Shown: positions 54,270-64,000 of the stretch, piece after piece | Position numbering within the stretch: the first letter of the stretch is position 1 | Layout: the number at the start of each line of letters is the position of its first letter | Assembly (NCBI RefSeq): GCF_016920785.2 | Contig: NW_024609884.1 | Span: 81,571,346-81,635,345 of the forward strand | Direction: 5' to 3' | Source: Ixodes scapularis | Lineage: Eukaryota > Arthropoda > Arachnida > Ixodida > Ixodidae | Length of the DNA stretch: 64,000 nucleotides | Position numbers and translations under genes: made by a program | Notes under the pieces: generated by a model | Told to the model about the DNA's origin: nothing | The model's database searches: none | What the model saw: the letters and a program-made list of their open reading frames with translations, nothing else

Positions 54270-55005
54270 CAGAAGGTGTCATCTCTCTGAATACGTTGGA
54301 TATCAATGCCCTTGAGTGTAAATATAACTAAATCACAAAACTCTCTTTGTGTATTGTGTAACTGCCCTTGTATTTGATAGTAGAAGCTATGGTGGGGATT
54401 TGGACCTTTCACACCAGGCCCCTATTTCTTATTTTTCGCCTCATACTCCTTTGCGGTTTAAGTATGCTTCAAGAATCTTTTGGAACGGGGAAACTTTACG
54501 TCAACGAGGCCATTTGTTCCAAGCAGTCAATCAGGGAACGCTGCTAGAAATCTGTCCCTCCTATTAACGAATAGGCCGCACTTCTGCACAGAGCAGTTTT
54601 CCTGTTTCACGTACAGTTGTAAAGCAGCATCCTCATTGATTCTACCATATTCTGTTGCGGGTGAAGAAAGTCTTTGGTTACACGATACTTGAAACAAGTC
54701 TGGCACTGTACGTTGTGGTTTGACACCCACTAAAATAGTCGTCCTTATACAGCGTTATCATTTAATCATTACCTCGTCACCTCATATTGCTCTTCATCAA
54801 CAGTAAGTACAATAGGCTGCCGCCATATTACCAAAAATTGAGTCGTTCAGTCCTTCAACAAATTTATTATTTATATAATGTTATTGCGTTACATTACCTC
54901 GAGACCATCGACGTCCATCGTCGATCTTCAAATACTTATACCTGTATATTAATTATATGCACAAAAAGGGAAGGGGGGGGGGGGGGGGAGTCGGTGGCCA
55001 AAGGC
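54270..55005. other. Retroelement flank and low-complexity sequence
   Basis: No domain recognised. A 16-base G run lies at 54973-54988. Confidence 0.4.
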
Positions 55006-55007
55006 AT

Positions 55008-55193
55008 GGTCTACCGCACACCAGCTCGGAGCGCTTGGACCCAAAAGCTCGCGCTGCAGAACCCACCCCGCCCCGTGCCCGTTTCGATCTGGATGAGCAT
55101 CGTACCGGCGTGCGGTTGTGTATCCCTACTGCGTGGTGCACGACCCCAGGTTTGCGGTTGTACCGCGCTGGCTAAATTGCTCATCTACAGCTG
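55008..55193 (+). repeat. SINE-like repeat, plus orientation
   Basis: The 3' two thirds (from ~55081, TCTGGATGAGCATCGTA ... CTGGCTAAATTGCTCATCTACA) match the inverse of 63478-63605. The 5' part is a degenerate tRNA-like head. Confidence 0.6.
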
Positions 55194-55199
55194 AGACAC

Positions 55200-55700
55200 C
55201 AGACGCCCACTAAAGCAGACTAACTTCCGAATGTATAAACATACACACAACAATTTGCAATTAGACGCCTAATAACAAAGAACACAGCGTGCAGCCTCTT
55301 TTATTTGGATGCCTTTTTTTAAACCAGCGAAAGCTAGCACGTTCTCTCTTTTGAGACGGTTTGAACGGTCGCACATGAAACCCGTGTTCCTCCTACCCGG
55401 CCGCTTCCTCCTCTCATTATGTGTAGTTGGTTGTAACTAAATAAGCTATAATAATGGTGTATTATTCGTATTTAGTTTCAGTTTCAGTCGGGGAAAAGGA
55501 GTTTCGCGGGAACTAGAGTCAATAAATGAGCGGCGCTTAGAGTATTGGCACTCTCTTCCCCGACAGTGTTGTGAACGCCGCCATTTTAGTGCTTGTGCAG
55601 AGCAGTCGCAACTGCCGATCGTCATGATTCAAAAGTGCGACATCCTCAGCATTAGATTCGGTGTTAGGAAGATCATGTAATGTTGCTTTGCTTTGTCGCA
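55200..55700. other. Intron sequence, no feature recognised
   Basis: No domain, splice pair or repeat partner seen within the window. Confidence 0.4.
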
Positions 55701-55707
55701 AACTGTT

Positions 55708-56072
55708 TAAAGTGGAGGACGGAAAAGCGTTTCTTGTGATTTCAGATAAAGCTTCAAATAACTGGCAACCATGATTTTAAGCCACAATATGGCCAAGTGT
55801 CGCTACTCTAAAGCGTAGCTTATTTAATGACATCATTCATGCTCTTGTACAAGAGGCTTGTAATACCTGGAGGGGCCATGACGTAAGCCCCGTGGATTCC
55901 ACGAGTCACTACCTTTTGACATCTGCCTCTTCCTCATTGTTCCCGCTTGTGCCAGTAAATTAGCTACGGTTCAGAGTAACGACACTTGGCCATATTGTGG
56001 CTTAAAATCATGGTTGCCAGTTATCTGAAGCTTTATCTAAAATCACAGGAAACGCTTTTCCGTCCCCCACGA
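55708..56072. mobile_element. Foldback MITE with ~95-bp arms
   Basis: 55708-55802 and 55976-56072 are near-perfect inverse copies (GATAAAGCTTCAAATAACTGG... and the inverse). ~170-base centre. No duplication assigned. Confidence 0.8.
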
Positions 56073-56106
56073 ATGTTTAAACAACCCGCGACAGAGCATT
56101 GCAATA

Positions 56107-56672
56107 TTGAATCAGCAATATTGCAATGCAGACATTGTCAACGTCTATACAGACGCAACGGCAAGAAACGACAGAGTCAGCATGGCCTGGATCTGCGACA
56201 CCGACCCTCGCATACAAGGACAGCACTCATGTGCTCTCCTACAGGGCACCGTACTCCATGCGGAACTCCTCGCCATTTGGGGAGCACTGGAGGACGTACA
56301 GCACACAGCCTTCACTGACCGAGACGCGACCCTCCGACACCAATATCGCCTCTTAACCGACTCCTTCGCAGCGGTGCAGGAACTATCCTCCTCCACCACG
56401 GAAGACGCCACAGCGAATCAAATTAGAAAAAGACTGCAGATGCTTCAAGAATTTGGAATTAAGGTAACCATACTCTGGACCCCAGGAGATACAGCGCGTG
56501 ACGGGGGTAATGCTGCGGCGCATGCAGCAGCCGTACAGCGCACGCGGGACGGACCACACTTACGCCACCCCGCACCCCGACAATCCCACACTCCAGACAC
56601 CCTATCACCTGGATCCGACCGAAACACCCTTGAACAGGCATATAGCCTACATGCACTTCATTCGTACCTCCA
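56107..56672 (+). pseudogene. LINE RNase H domain
   Basis: Open frame with the RNase H order: NVYTDATAR (first Asp), LHAELLAIWGAL (Glu), LLTDSFAAVQEL (second Asp), and ILWTPGD...GGNAAAHAAA (the C-terminal position). All four catalytic positions look plausible. The frame is cut by the TTAA MITE just after IAYMHFIRTSI and would continue at 57220. Confidence 0.75.
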
Positions 56673-56676
56673 TTAA

Positions 56677-57215
56677 AGGGGTCATGAAACGATTTTCCTA
56701 CTTCTTCCTCCTTAGCTTTAATCCTCAACTCAAATGCGAATTTTGAAATCACGTGGTCGTGGCATTCCTTCGGCACCGGTGCAATTGACTCCTAGCTTCC
56801 ACCGTGCTTTTTATGCACACCATAGAACTTGTCATTCCCCAGTGACAATAAGTTCCGTCAGGGCACTCATTGGCCACAAACGCGAATCCAAATATTCGTC
56901 GACGGATTGATTGTTGACGAGCGCATACGTTTGAGTGACGCAGTTCTCGTGTCCAATGCGTGAGCTGGGCTCTGCTGGCATCAGTTTAACGCCGGTGACG
57001 CGCTTTTGGAACCGCGGATGTATCACAGTGAAAAGGCGGAGAGCTTTCGAAGGCAAGAAAGTACAAAATAGTCCGCTATATTTTCAAATGTTCGTACCGA
57101 AAAGCTGACTTTTGACTTTCTAGCCTCTTTCTTTTGGCCAAATAAACGACATGCGATTAGTAAAGTCCCAATTTAAAATCATTCATCCCAATCCAAAATT
57201 CGTTTCATGGCCCCT
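56677..57215. mobile_element. TTAA-flanked MITE, complete reference copy
   Basis: AGGGGTCATGAAACGATTT at left and inverse CGTTTCATGGCCCCT at right, with TTAA at 56673-56676 and 57216-57219. The LINE is continuous across it. The TTAA target suggests mobilisation by a piggyBac- or Kolobok-type transposase (inference). Confidence 0.85.
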
Positions 57216-57740
57216 TTAAGACCGCTAGCAAACAGCGTATCATGGAGGCTAGACCCCAGACACCTGTAATCAAAGGACTTTCTAGGCAGCAAGAAGTTTT
57301 TATAAACAAAGTCATCGCGAACGCGGCCTACACACCACACATAATCAGTAAGTGGCAGCCGCCACCTGTATCAGCCGCACCACCAAGATGCAGCCACTGT
57401 CTCCAACACTGCCGCGCAGATTTGTGGCATCTTATAAAGTACTGTCCTGCCTTCGCACGGGGCCGAAACCGCATCGACGACCTACAAGTGACCTCTCTTG
57501 CAGCCCTTACTGCAATTGTACAAACAGACGATGATGCCCAAAAGGCGGTCGCAGATCATGGAAAAATCAGTGGCTTATACCGAGCGGTGTAGCGCGAGTG
57601 GACTGCCCTAGTACCCTGCCCGACATGTTGAAATGACCAAACCCCCTCCACTACCCTTCCCCCTCCCCCCTCCCCTTCTTCCCCACTGCGGCCTCGAGCC
57701 ATCCTTGTCATTAAAGGACTTCAATCAATCAATCTTAGCA

Positions 57741-59670
57741 CCGCATCTAATGCTGAGGAAGTCGTACCTTTGGATCATGACGATCGGCCGTTGCGTTTGC
57801 TCTGAGCAAGACCCAAAATGGCGGCGCCCAAAACAATTTTGGGGAACGAAGTGCCGATATTTTAAAGCTCATTTAGTGGCTCTAGGCATGAAGTGAACTC
57901 GGGTTTATTCTTTTCCTCTTCGTCTTTATTTTTTATTGATTTCAATATCAAATAATGAACACATTATATCACGCTACGCTTGTGTAATTATTTGTCTTAG
58001 ATTTATTAACCTGACCCAGTACTTGAACCAATCATTTATCGATAGCAAATCTTGCAATATATTTTTTAATGTGAAGGTAAAAAGACACGGAGACTGATGA
58101 TGATACAGACGCCAACGCCGCCCTCGGAAATTTTTTGAACATTAAAAATCAGCAGTTTGTCTGTCATCCGCCAGGTAGCGCAACAGAACACCCAAACAGT
58201 TTTTAATTGTTTTTAAAATTATCTAAGCTCTACACCTATTAAAAACCAAAGCAATATCATTGTGAAAATTTAATACATTGCAATGTATATCTATTCCAAA
58301 CAATAAATGTTATTAGATGCCAATTAATCTGTTTTATGTCCAGAAAAGATATGCGTCAAGAACAGGTAAGTTTGAAGGGCTCCTGGAGCGTTATGACTTA
58401 GAAAATAAAAAAAAGCCATCGTCCACCTCTTGGGCAACCATTGTAGCTCTAAATGTTATAAAGGATTTTATCCTAGTTTAAATATTTCCTCAGCGGCATT
58501 TGAAGTACCATGACTCGAAGCACCAAAAAGTGCTACGTTTGATATAAAATATCTAAAGAAAAAAAGTTTACACTACATTAAATTTTTTTCTGAATATTAC
58601 CAATAATAAGAACTACATCTGTAGCTAATTTCATTGCCCTAGCGTTTGTCATTAAAAACATATTTGTGCTGAAAAATGTCAATTTTAGGGCAATATTTGG
58701 AGGGATGAAAAAAACAAAGTAGTGCAAATACTAAAAAAGTGTATCGTTACATTCTGCTCCGACATCATCTTAACAAAACTGCTATGTTGGAACCGTGCTA
58801 TCTTTAATGGATCGTTCATGAAACATGAACTAGCGGAGCAAGTGAGGGTCCGCGCCATCATATTCGCAACGTTACAAACGCGCATGAACAGTAAAAACCA
58901 ACACATACATAATATCAAATGAAAGAGGATTACATTGCCTTTCGAATGACATCAATCCCACAAAACAGTATTTAAAAGGAGATGAGTAATGACCTGCCAA
59001 AAAGTACCTGAACTGCCACATTCAGTGGGACCGTGGCCTTAAACTCAGGATTTTTTGGTTCCTTCAAGTTTCATAAAACAAACTCGAGTGTTGCTTTTCG
59101 GTTGTTCTCTTTTTTCTTTTTTTCAGTACACACTGGAAACACAGAACTTTAATGATAAAGAGTGGTGTACACTCTAAGATATCTGGAGCGTCTACGTCAC
59201 CGCAAAGTAGTTGAGAGCCAATCACCACAATCTACGGCGGGAGCTTGGCGAATGACAAGGCTGCCTCCAGATTTTCTGGAGCGAAGAGCCGTTCCTATAC
59301 TGCGAGATGCGAGTGTTGAACAATTTGTTTGCATGGCGATAGTCTCCAATCACTGGAATCTTAAGAAATGCAGGGCGTGGCCTATTATGTTCGCACTCCT
59401 TGCTTCGTGATTTCTCCTCCGGTTTTCTTATAAACAAATGCCACCATCTCAGTGGCTGGAGAATGCGTAATGGTGGCGTTATACTGCCGCACTCAGCCAA
59501 CTGTGTACCCTACACTCTAGAAAAAAAAATAATTGTCTGCGAGTTTATTTTCAGTAACACACGAAGACAGCCAATAACGGCTTAAAATACAAGAACTTCT
59601 ATAAATGACGAAACTCTAAATACGATTAGATTTGAAAAATGCGATGTGAGCAGGGACAGTGAGCAACTGA
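57741..59670. other. About 1.9 kb with no recognised feature
   Basis: AT-rich (57.9-59.0 kb especially). Short open frames on both strands, no domain, no inverted ends found. Intron of the FN3 gene by position. Confidence 0.5.
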
Positions 59671-59677
59671 AGCGTCA

Positions 59678-59855
59678 AGGCTCCTTCACACGGTTGCGTC
59701 GACTGCGTAGCGCTGCGTTGCGTCGTGCAGCACAGCGCCTCCCCATTGGCTCGTCGTAAAGGTCTCCATAGCAACATCTCGACACAAGCAGTCTTAATGA
59801 GGCGCAAGTGGTTGGAGCCGCACTCGAACGCAACTGTGTAAACGAGCCTTTATCC
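59678..59855. mobile_element. MITE with AAGGCTCNTTCACACGGTTGCG ends
   Basis: Left AAGGCTCCTTCACACGGTTG, right inverse CAACTGTGTAAACGAGCCTT. Interior GC-rich, CpG-containing. No duplication assigned. Confidence 0.65.
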
Positions 59856-60127
59856 TGATTCGCATGGCATTTTTCAGATATAAGCACATTTCGAGCTTCG
59901 TCATTTGCTGGGATCTTTCTATTGGTCGCCATTATTGGCTGCCTCCGCGTTCTTCCAGGAAATCAACTCAAGAACTTTTTTTTTTTTCTTTTTAGATTGT
60001 ACTCCGCGAATGTAGGAATGAAAAAGACGGGCACACTTCACGCGCGTATGTTCCATCAGTCACCTCCTTCTGTGGTAAACTTAAGAGTTGTCCGCGTGTG
60101 ACACAGAATACAGAACTGGGGACTCAC

Positions 60128-60198
60128 CTCCCACGTTATTAGTACGCTGTTAGCGCTGGAGTTGTCAATCTTGACGTTACTTGGAGGGGATGTGGGCC
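60128..60198 (-). CDS. FN3 half-domain exon (N-terminal half, partial gene)
   Basis: A 71-bp exon: acceptor CTCCGATTGCAG|GG, donor GAG|GTGAGT. Phase 1 in, phase 0 out. It encodes PTSPPSNVKIDNSSANSVLI ending TWE, FN3 strands A and B with the conserved tryptophan; NSS is a sequon. The phase-0 exit matches the phase-0 entry of exon 41715-41940, completing a normal FN3 domain across an 18.2-kb intron. The previous exon (phase 1 exit) lies to the right of the window or unrecognised. Too short for ordinary open-frame scanning. The splice sites and phase logic carry the call. Confidence 0.78.
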
Positions 60199-60479
60199 CT
60201 GCAATCGGAGCACCTCAGTTAGAATAAATGGTGACGCCCAAAGCGAGAATTAGATCTCGGACGCTTTGCACCCTTCATATTTTAACTAAAAGTGCTACAA
60301 TACAAAAATACACGCGTGACGTTCAAATAACTCAAACTGGCAAAAGGGGAAAACAAGGGCGGACAATTTATTTTTCTGCTTGTAGATGAATATTTTTTGT
60401 CCCGCTGTAGGTTTGAGCGAAATTATAATGCTTACAAAGGTAGGAGAAGAACATTGACATCATCCTATCAGTCAAAGTA

Positions 60480-60955
60480 ATAGACCGATCTCACCAAGAG
60501 TTGCGCGACGTCACCGCTACCGCGGTGCATTCTGGTGCCTGTAGTTCCCACCACTTTTCCGGAAGTGTCAATGCGCGTTGTACGCCCGGCGTTTGGATAT
60601 TTTAGGGTTAGCTCAAGACTTTTAGCCGGGTGTTTACTCATGGTTTCGATGGGTGGCTTCTCCTGTTGTATGACACGGTGCTACAGTTAGAGAACCAGGC
60701 AAAAAGTCATACGATATTAGGTGTTCCCGAAAGAAATCAGCATGGCAATGAAAGGTAAACAGAGCCGCACAGAGCGGCAGGAAAAATAGCGTTTTTCGAT
60801 TTCTTTCGCGATTTGATTCATCATTTATATCCACCCTATTGCACGTCAGCAAAAAGGTATAAGATTAGAGGGCACGAGACCGTGAGCTTGCCCAAGTGTT
60901 CCGTACGTTGGAATCTCTCTGAGCAATCGCCCCGTAGCGGTCTATTCGTTGGTCT
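60480..60955. mobile_element. Diverged MITE, AATAGACCGATCTC family
   Basis: Left end TAGACCGATCTCACCAAG, right end GCGGTCTATTC. Longer and more diverged than 15458-15682 and 51699-51912, so the pairing of ends is tentative. Confidence 0.45.
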
Positions 60956-61735
60956 ACCTCAAATAAGACCTCCGCACTGCTTTGCGGTGGCCGTTTTTAA
61001 TACACTTGCTCGATGTATTTTGGTGGTTATAACTGTTCTTGCGACGACATGTCAGTGCAGCGATTCCCGATATGCATCACTTGAAATAAAACAACTTTTT
61101 TCGGAACTAGTCTTCATTTTTTTTTTTTCACACTAAACTTGAAAACACCGTATAATTCAAGTTGGAAGAGCAACACTTACCGCAAAAATTGTGACAAACG
61201 AAACTCACCTAGTTTGTTGTGGCTCATTAGGGTGGCGTTACTGATCCATTCTGCATTAACACCAATCGAGACGGCAGAAAAAAGCTTCCCCCGTCGGGCG
61301 ACTGTTAGCGTTCGGAGCTTCCGCAAATAAAATAAAACTGAATAGAAACTGTACACGAAAAATCATCCCTTCCCCAGTTTTCAGGTATCTGGCATGGTTA
61401 CTTCTCTTTGAAAGGTATAATTTTTTACGGCGCGTCAGGCATGGCCTTTCTGTATATAATTTCTTCTTTGTGTGCAGGCTTCTCTCCGCAGTTCATCTGT
61501 TCCCTGTCGCACAGGCTGCCAACCAGGATGAAACAACTTTTAGAAAACTATATAGCTCACCGAGAAAGTCTATTTAGCTCCTCATACTTCATTGTTGATT
61601 ATACGTTATGCACAAGACAGCACTACCAAGTTCAGTTTTTCACCAACACATTTGATGCTGTTCCGCGGTGCTACACCGAGCCGATGGTCCCTCGTATTGT
61701 TTTGTTCTTTGCCATTGACCTAGATCAGGGGTGGC
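60956..61735. other. No recognised feature
   Basis: An open frame starts at 61408 and runs rightward into the hAT MITE. Its first ~105 codons are unbroken but match no domain I know. No splice pairs were assigned. Confidence 0.4.
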
Positions 61736-62122
61736 CAACCCGCGGCTCGCGAGCCTCATGCGGCTCTTCGGGAGAACCAGTGCGGCTCGCAGCCTCGCTG
61801 CACCCTGGCAAACCTAACCCCCCCCCCCCCCCCCCCCCCCCCCCAGAAAGATCAAAAGGAAAGACAGAAGAAGGAAAAAAGCAGTTTGTGTTTTGTCATT
61901 ATTGTGCCCTCGTACGCACATCGAACAAGGTCCTTGTTTTACAAATGGAGACTCACAATGAAGAAACATAGTGAGCAATCGTTTGATAAGTGCAATTTGC
62001 CGTGTCCACCAACTCAGGAGACAGGACTTGTTTTGAAGTGACACGCCCCCTTCTTTTGCGGCTCTTTGCTTAAAATGGTTCTTTTTTATGGCTCCTTCAG
62101 CATGTCCGTTTGGCCACCCCTG
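61736..62122. mobile_element. Non-autonomous hAT element with exact 8-bp duplication
   Basis: Ends CAGGGGTGGCCAAC and GTTTGGCCACCCCTG, exact ACCTAGAT at 61728-61735 and 62123-62130. The GCGGCTC(G/T) motif is repeated subterminally. Contains a 25-base C run (61820-61844). The ends and 8-bp target are diagnostic of hAT. Confidence 0.92.
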
Positions 62123-62584
62123 ACCTAGATGTTCACTTGTTTTCAAGTTAACTGAGGCGTCCGAGCAGCCGGAATGCTCGAGTAGTGGAGTCCTTGTTTT
62201 TTGCCTGCGGCCGCAGTGGGACCACCACGTGAACAGGAGTGTGCTCACGCGTTCACGAAGACGAAGAAGCAGACGACGACGAAGCAGACGACAAAGCGAT
62301 TGTAAAGCGATAGGAGCACTGGAACTGCTTTTTTGTGCTTTGTGACAAACTAAGGCATCACAAACAATAGAACCTTATCAAGTACAGACATGCAGGAGAA
62401 TCCAAGTTGATACCGGGGCGTCCCAAACGATAATTTATGATGATGTACGCGCAGCCCTATGTAGCCGGAAAGGGATGACTACAAGTAGCATTGTGGCGGC
62501 ACCACTTCCGGAATGCGCACGTCTACGCAGTTCGCTTGGTGACATCGGTCTATCTGTTTTGTGTTTGTTCATACAGAGATAAGA

Positions 62585-62765
62585 TATATAGAGAGTATTC
62601 ACTGAATGCCATAGCTGTGCGTGCAAGTACTGGCACATGCTAATGGCGAGCTTCCAAAGTTCTTTTGCAACGGGCACTCCGCACCATCAAGATTGCGGGT
62701 CGTAGTAGCCTATTTCTGAGCATGCGCCACAAACACCGCCCTCATATAATGTGTCGTATAGACGC
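62585..62765. mobile_element. Diverged relative of the 41501-41696 MITE
   Basis: Shares GAGTATTCACTG, GGCGAGCTTCCA-AGTTCTTTTGCAACG and CTGAGCATGCGCC in the same order. The right end is eroded. Confidence 0.65.
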
Positions 62766-62993
62766 TTTCAGGCATCTGTGATGGGCGCCGCTATAACCGA
62801 CCTTCAGTTTTTGTTTCCTCTTATTCCGTTCACTTCGCTTCATCATTGCCACTTTAGGTGCTACTGCGTCCTTGTACCCAGCGTAGGCTTTTGTGGAGGC
62901 TCGTGAATTCCCGCTTCAGTGGCTCGGCTTGTCGGTAAAACAAGAGAAGGTGGGCAATGGCGGCTCAATCTGGCCCGTGTTTAAAGCGTCTAT
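62757..62993. mobile_element. MITE with TATAGACGCTTT ends
   Basis: GTATAGACGCTTT at left and AAAGCGTCTATAC at right, ~210 bases apart. Possible TA target. It slightly overlaps the eroded end of the preceding element. Confidence 0.6.
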
Positions 62994-62999
62994 ACTTTG

Positions 63000-63470
63000 C
63001 CTCACCTTAGCATGGACTATTGTTAGCCGCGCATGCTAAAAGCGCAAGCGTTGCTTTGGGTGAAGCCTTGGCGACAGCACGAGCGCTCGTGAAGCGAGTG
63101 CTCCAGTCAAGGCAGTCAAGGCTAGCCTCTCGCGCTTGCACAGCCTTCGCAGTTAGTCCATGGTAAGGTGAGACGAAGTATTGGCGACGTGCGCGACCGA
63201 AAGCGTCGCTGTGGTCGGCCTTCCACGATTGGCCCAAAAGCTGACTATGACGTCGGAAAGGGTATACCATCGACAGAAATAAGAGGAATGAAAGAACTTT
63301 AATTTCGACGGTGTTGGCGGTGTTCCTTTGAGAACGCAATGATTTCAGGCTTCCACCATGCTATTTACAAACACCATCGAACTTGTTGTTCGCAAGGTAA
63401 TGACGTCACAAGGGGGAACCATAGGAGGGCGCCACCAAAACATCTCGCCGCTAATAGTCAGCACCCCGGG
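63000..63470. other. No recognised feature
   Basis: GC-balanced sequence with a minus-strand open frame (63007-63339) lacking any domain. CCACCATGCTATTTACAAACACCAT near 63355 is a distant match to the interior of the TTAA MITE. Confidence 0.4.
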
Positions 63471-63477
63471 CGTCTGG

Positions 63478-63665
63478 TCTGTCCGTTGTAGACGAGAAAT
63501 TTAGCCAGTGCAGTATACCACTGCTAGCCTGGGGTCTTCAACGTGCACCGCACACTAGTGATACACGACCGTATGACGGTATACGATGCTCAACCAGATC
63601 GGAACGGGCAGGAGTGGGGATTGAACCCAGGATCCTTGGATTCTGCAGAACGAGATGTTTTACCA
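63478..63665 (-). repeat. SINE-like repeat, minus orientation
   Basis: Read on the minus strand: a tRNA-like head with B-box-type GGTTCAATCC (63618-63627) and the anticodon-arm-like ATCTCGTTCTGCAG, then the body shared with 55081-55193. No intact tRNA acceptor stem. Confidence 0.65.
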
Positions 63666-64000
63666 AAGACTAAAATAGGTAATTCTAGGACATAATCCGA
63701 AGCTTTTTTTCTCTCATTTTTGTTCCAGGAGATCCGATACGTCAACCTACAGTGTCGAATGCGAAAGCGCGGTCTTCAACCGCGGTTCCTTGCGTATTCA
63801 TCGCCCCCATGTTCGTGACGTCACGCCGAGACGGTGGAGCTGCGTGTGGAGCGGCGCATGTGCAGATGTTTTACTGGAAAAAGAAAATGTGTAGTCGTGG
63901 GCACTGTTACAGTGCCCATGTTGCGATCCCCAGCTATTTTTGGACATACACAATATCTTATTTATTTATTTTTCGATGCCTCAAATCAAGAAGAGAAACG

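Larger units (their letters stand above)
56100..57740 (+). mobile_element. 5'-truncated LINE 3' end with RNase H and (TCAA)n tail
   Basis: Begins inside ORF2. It runs through an RNase H domain, is interrupted by a TTAA MITE (56677-57215), and resumes with LSRQQEVFINKVIANAAYTP and a Cys/His knuckle CSHCLQHCRADLWHLIKYCP (~57390-57450), stopping at ~57592. The 3' UTR ends ATTAAAGGACTTCAATCAATCAATC, a microsatellite-type tail as in I-clade and related LINEs. Confidence 0.75.

Noticed and set aside
61408..61735. Host protein-coding exon in the open frame MKGIIFYGASG...
   Set aside because: No known domain, no splice pair, and the frame runs on through an inserted hAT MITE and a poly-C run, which a real conserved exon would not.

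Overview
This is eukaryotic, TE-dense, intron-rich DNA with no bacterial or viral gene organisation. The mix of a CR1/L2-like LINE, a Penelope-like element, a THAP9/P-element relative, Ty3/Gypsy scraps, tRNA-headed SINE-like repeats and many foldback MITEs fits an arachnid, most likely a hard tick. That assignment is by recognition, not by a search. I see no rRNA, functional tRNA gene or CRISPR array.

One host gene can be traced, on the minus strand, and it runs off both ends. It is a multi-fibronectin-III (FN3) protein. Seven exons can be defined to the base: 60198-60128 and 41940-41715 (two halves of one FN3 domain), 33655-33350 (type B), 28065-27769 (type A), 22522-22217 (B), 8530-8234 (A), 6479-6174 (B). 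All splice sites are GT/AG, all frames are open, every inter-domain junction is phase 1 and the junction codons agree. The predicted stretch is six FN3 domains in the order split, B, A, B, A, B, as in a cell-surface adhesion molecule or receptor-type phosphatase ectodomain. No signal peptide, membrane segment or catalytic domain lies in the window.

The A/B exons sit in a tandem segmental duplication. Each unit reads, left to right, foldback element - Penelope remnant - exon B - exon C (or its stump) - exon A. Unit 1 is about 1.2-10.2 kb, unit 2 about 10.2-28.9 kb, unit 3 about 28.9-42 kb. In units 1 and 2 exon C survives only as a truncated 3' stump with the same left break, which marks a likely duplication breakpoint. 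Later insertions swelled each unit: a P-element relative plus Gypsy and LINE debris in unit 2, a LINE between C and A of unit 2, and a roughly 7.2 kb nest of elements between B and C of unit 3.

The 18.2 kb intron between the two halves of the split FN3 domain (41.9-60.1 kb) carries the most interesting mobile element: a 5,462-bp DNA transposon (44510-49971) with terminal inverted repeats of about 0.9 kb, a 4-bp target duplication TACT and a putative transposase in two overlapping reading frames (46476-47306 and 47300-48652). It does not match a family I can name with confidence. The same intron holds a nest of TTAA-flanked MITEs (50.6-52.4 kb), Gypsy integrase debris, a LINE 3' end with RNase H and several foldback MITEs. 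The right end (60.2-64 kb) has scattered MITEs, one textbook hAT MITE with an 8-bp duplication, and a SINE.
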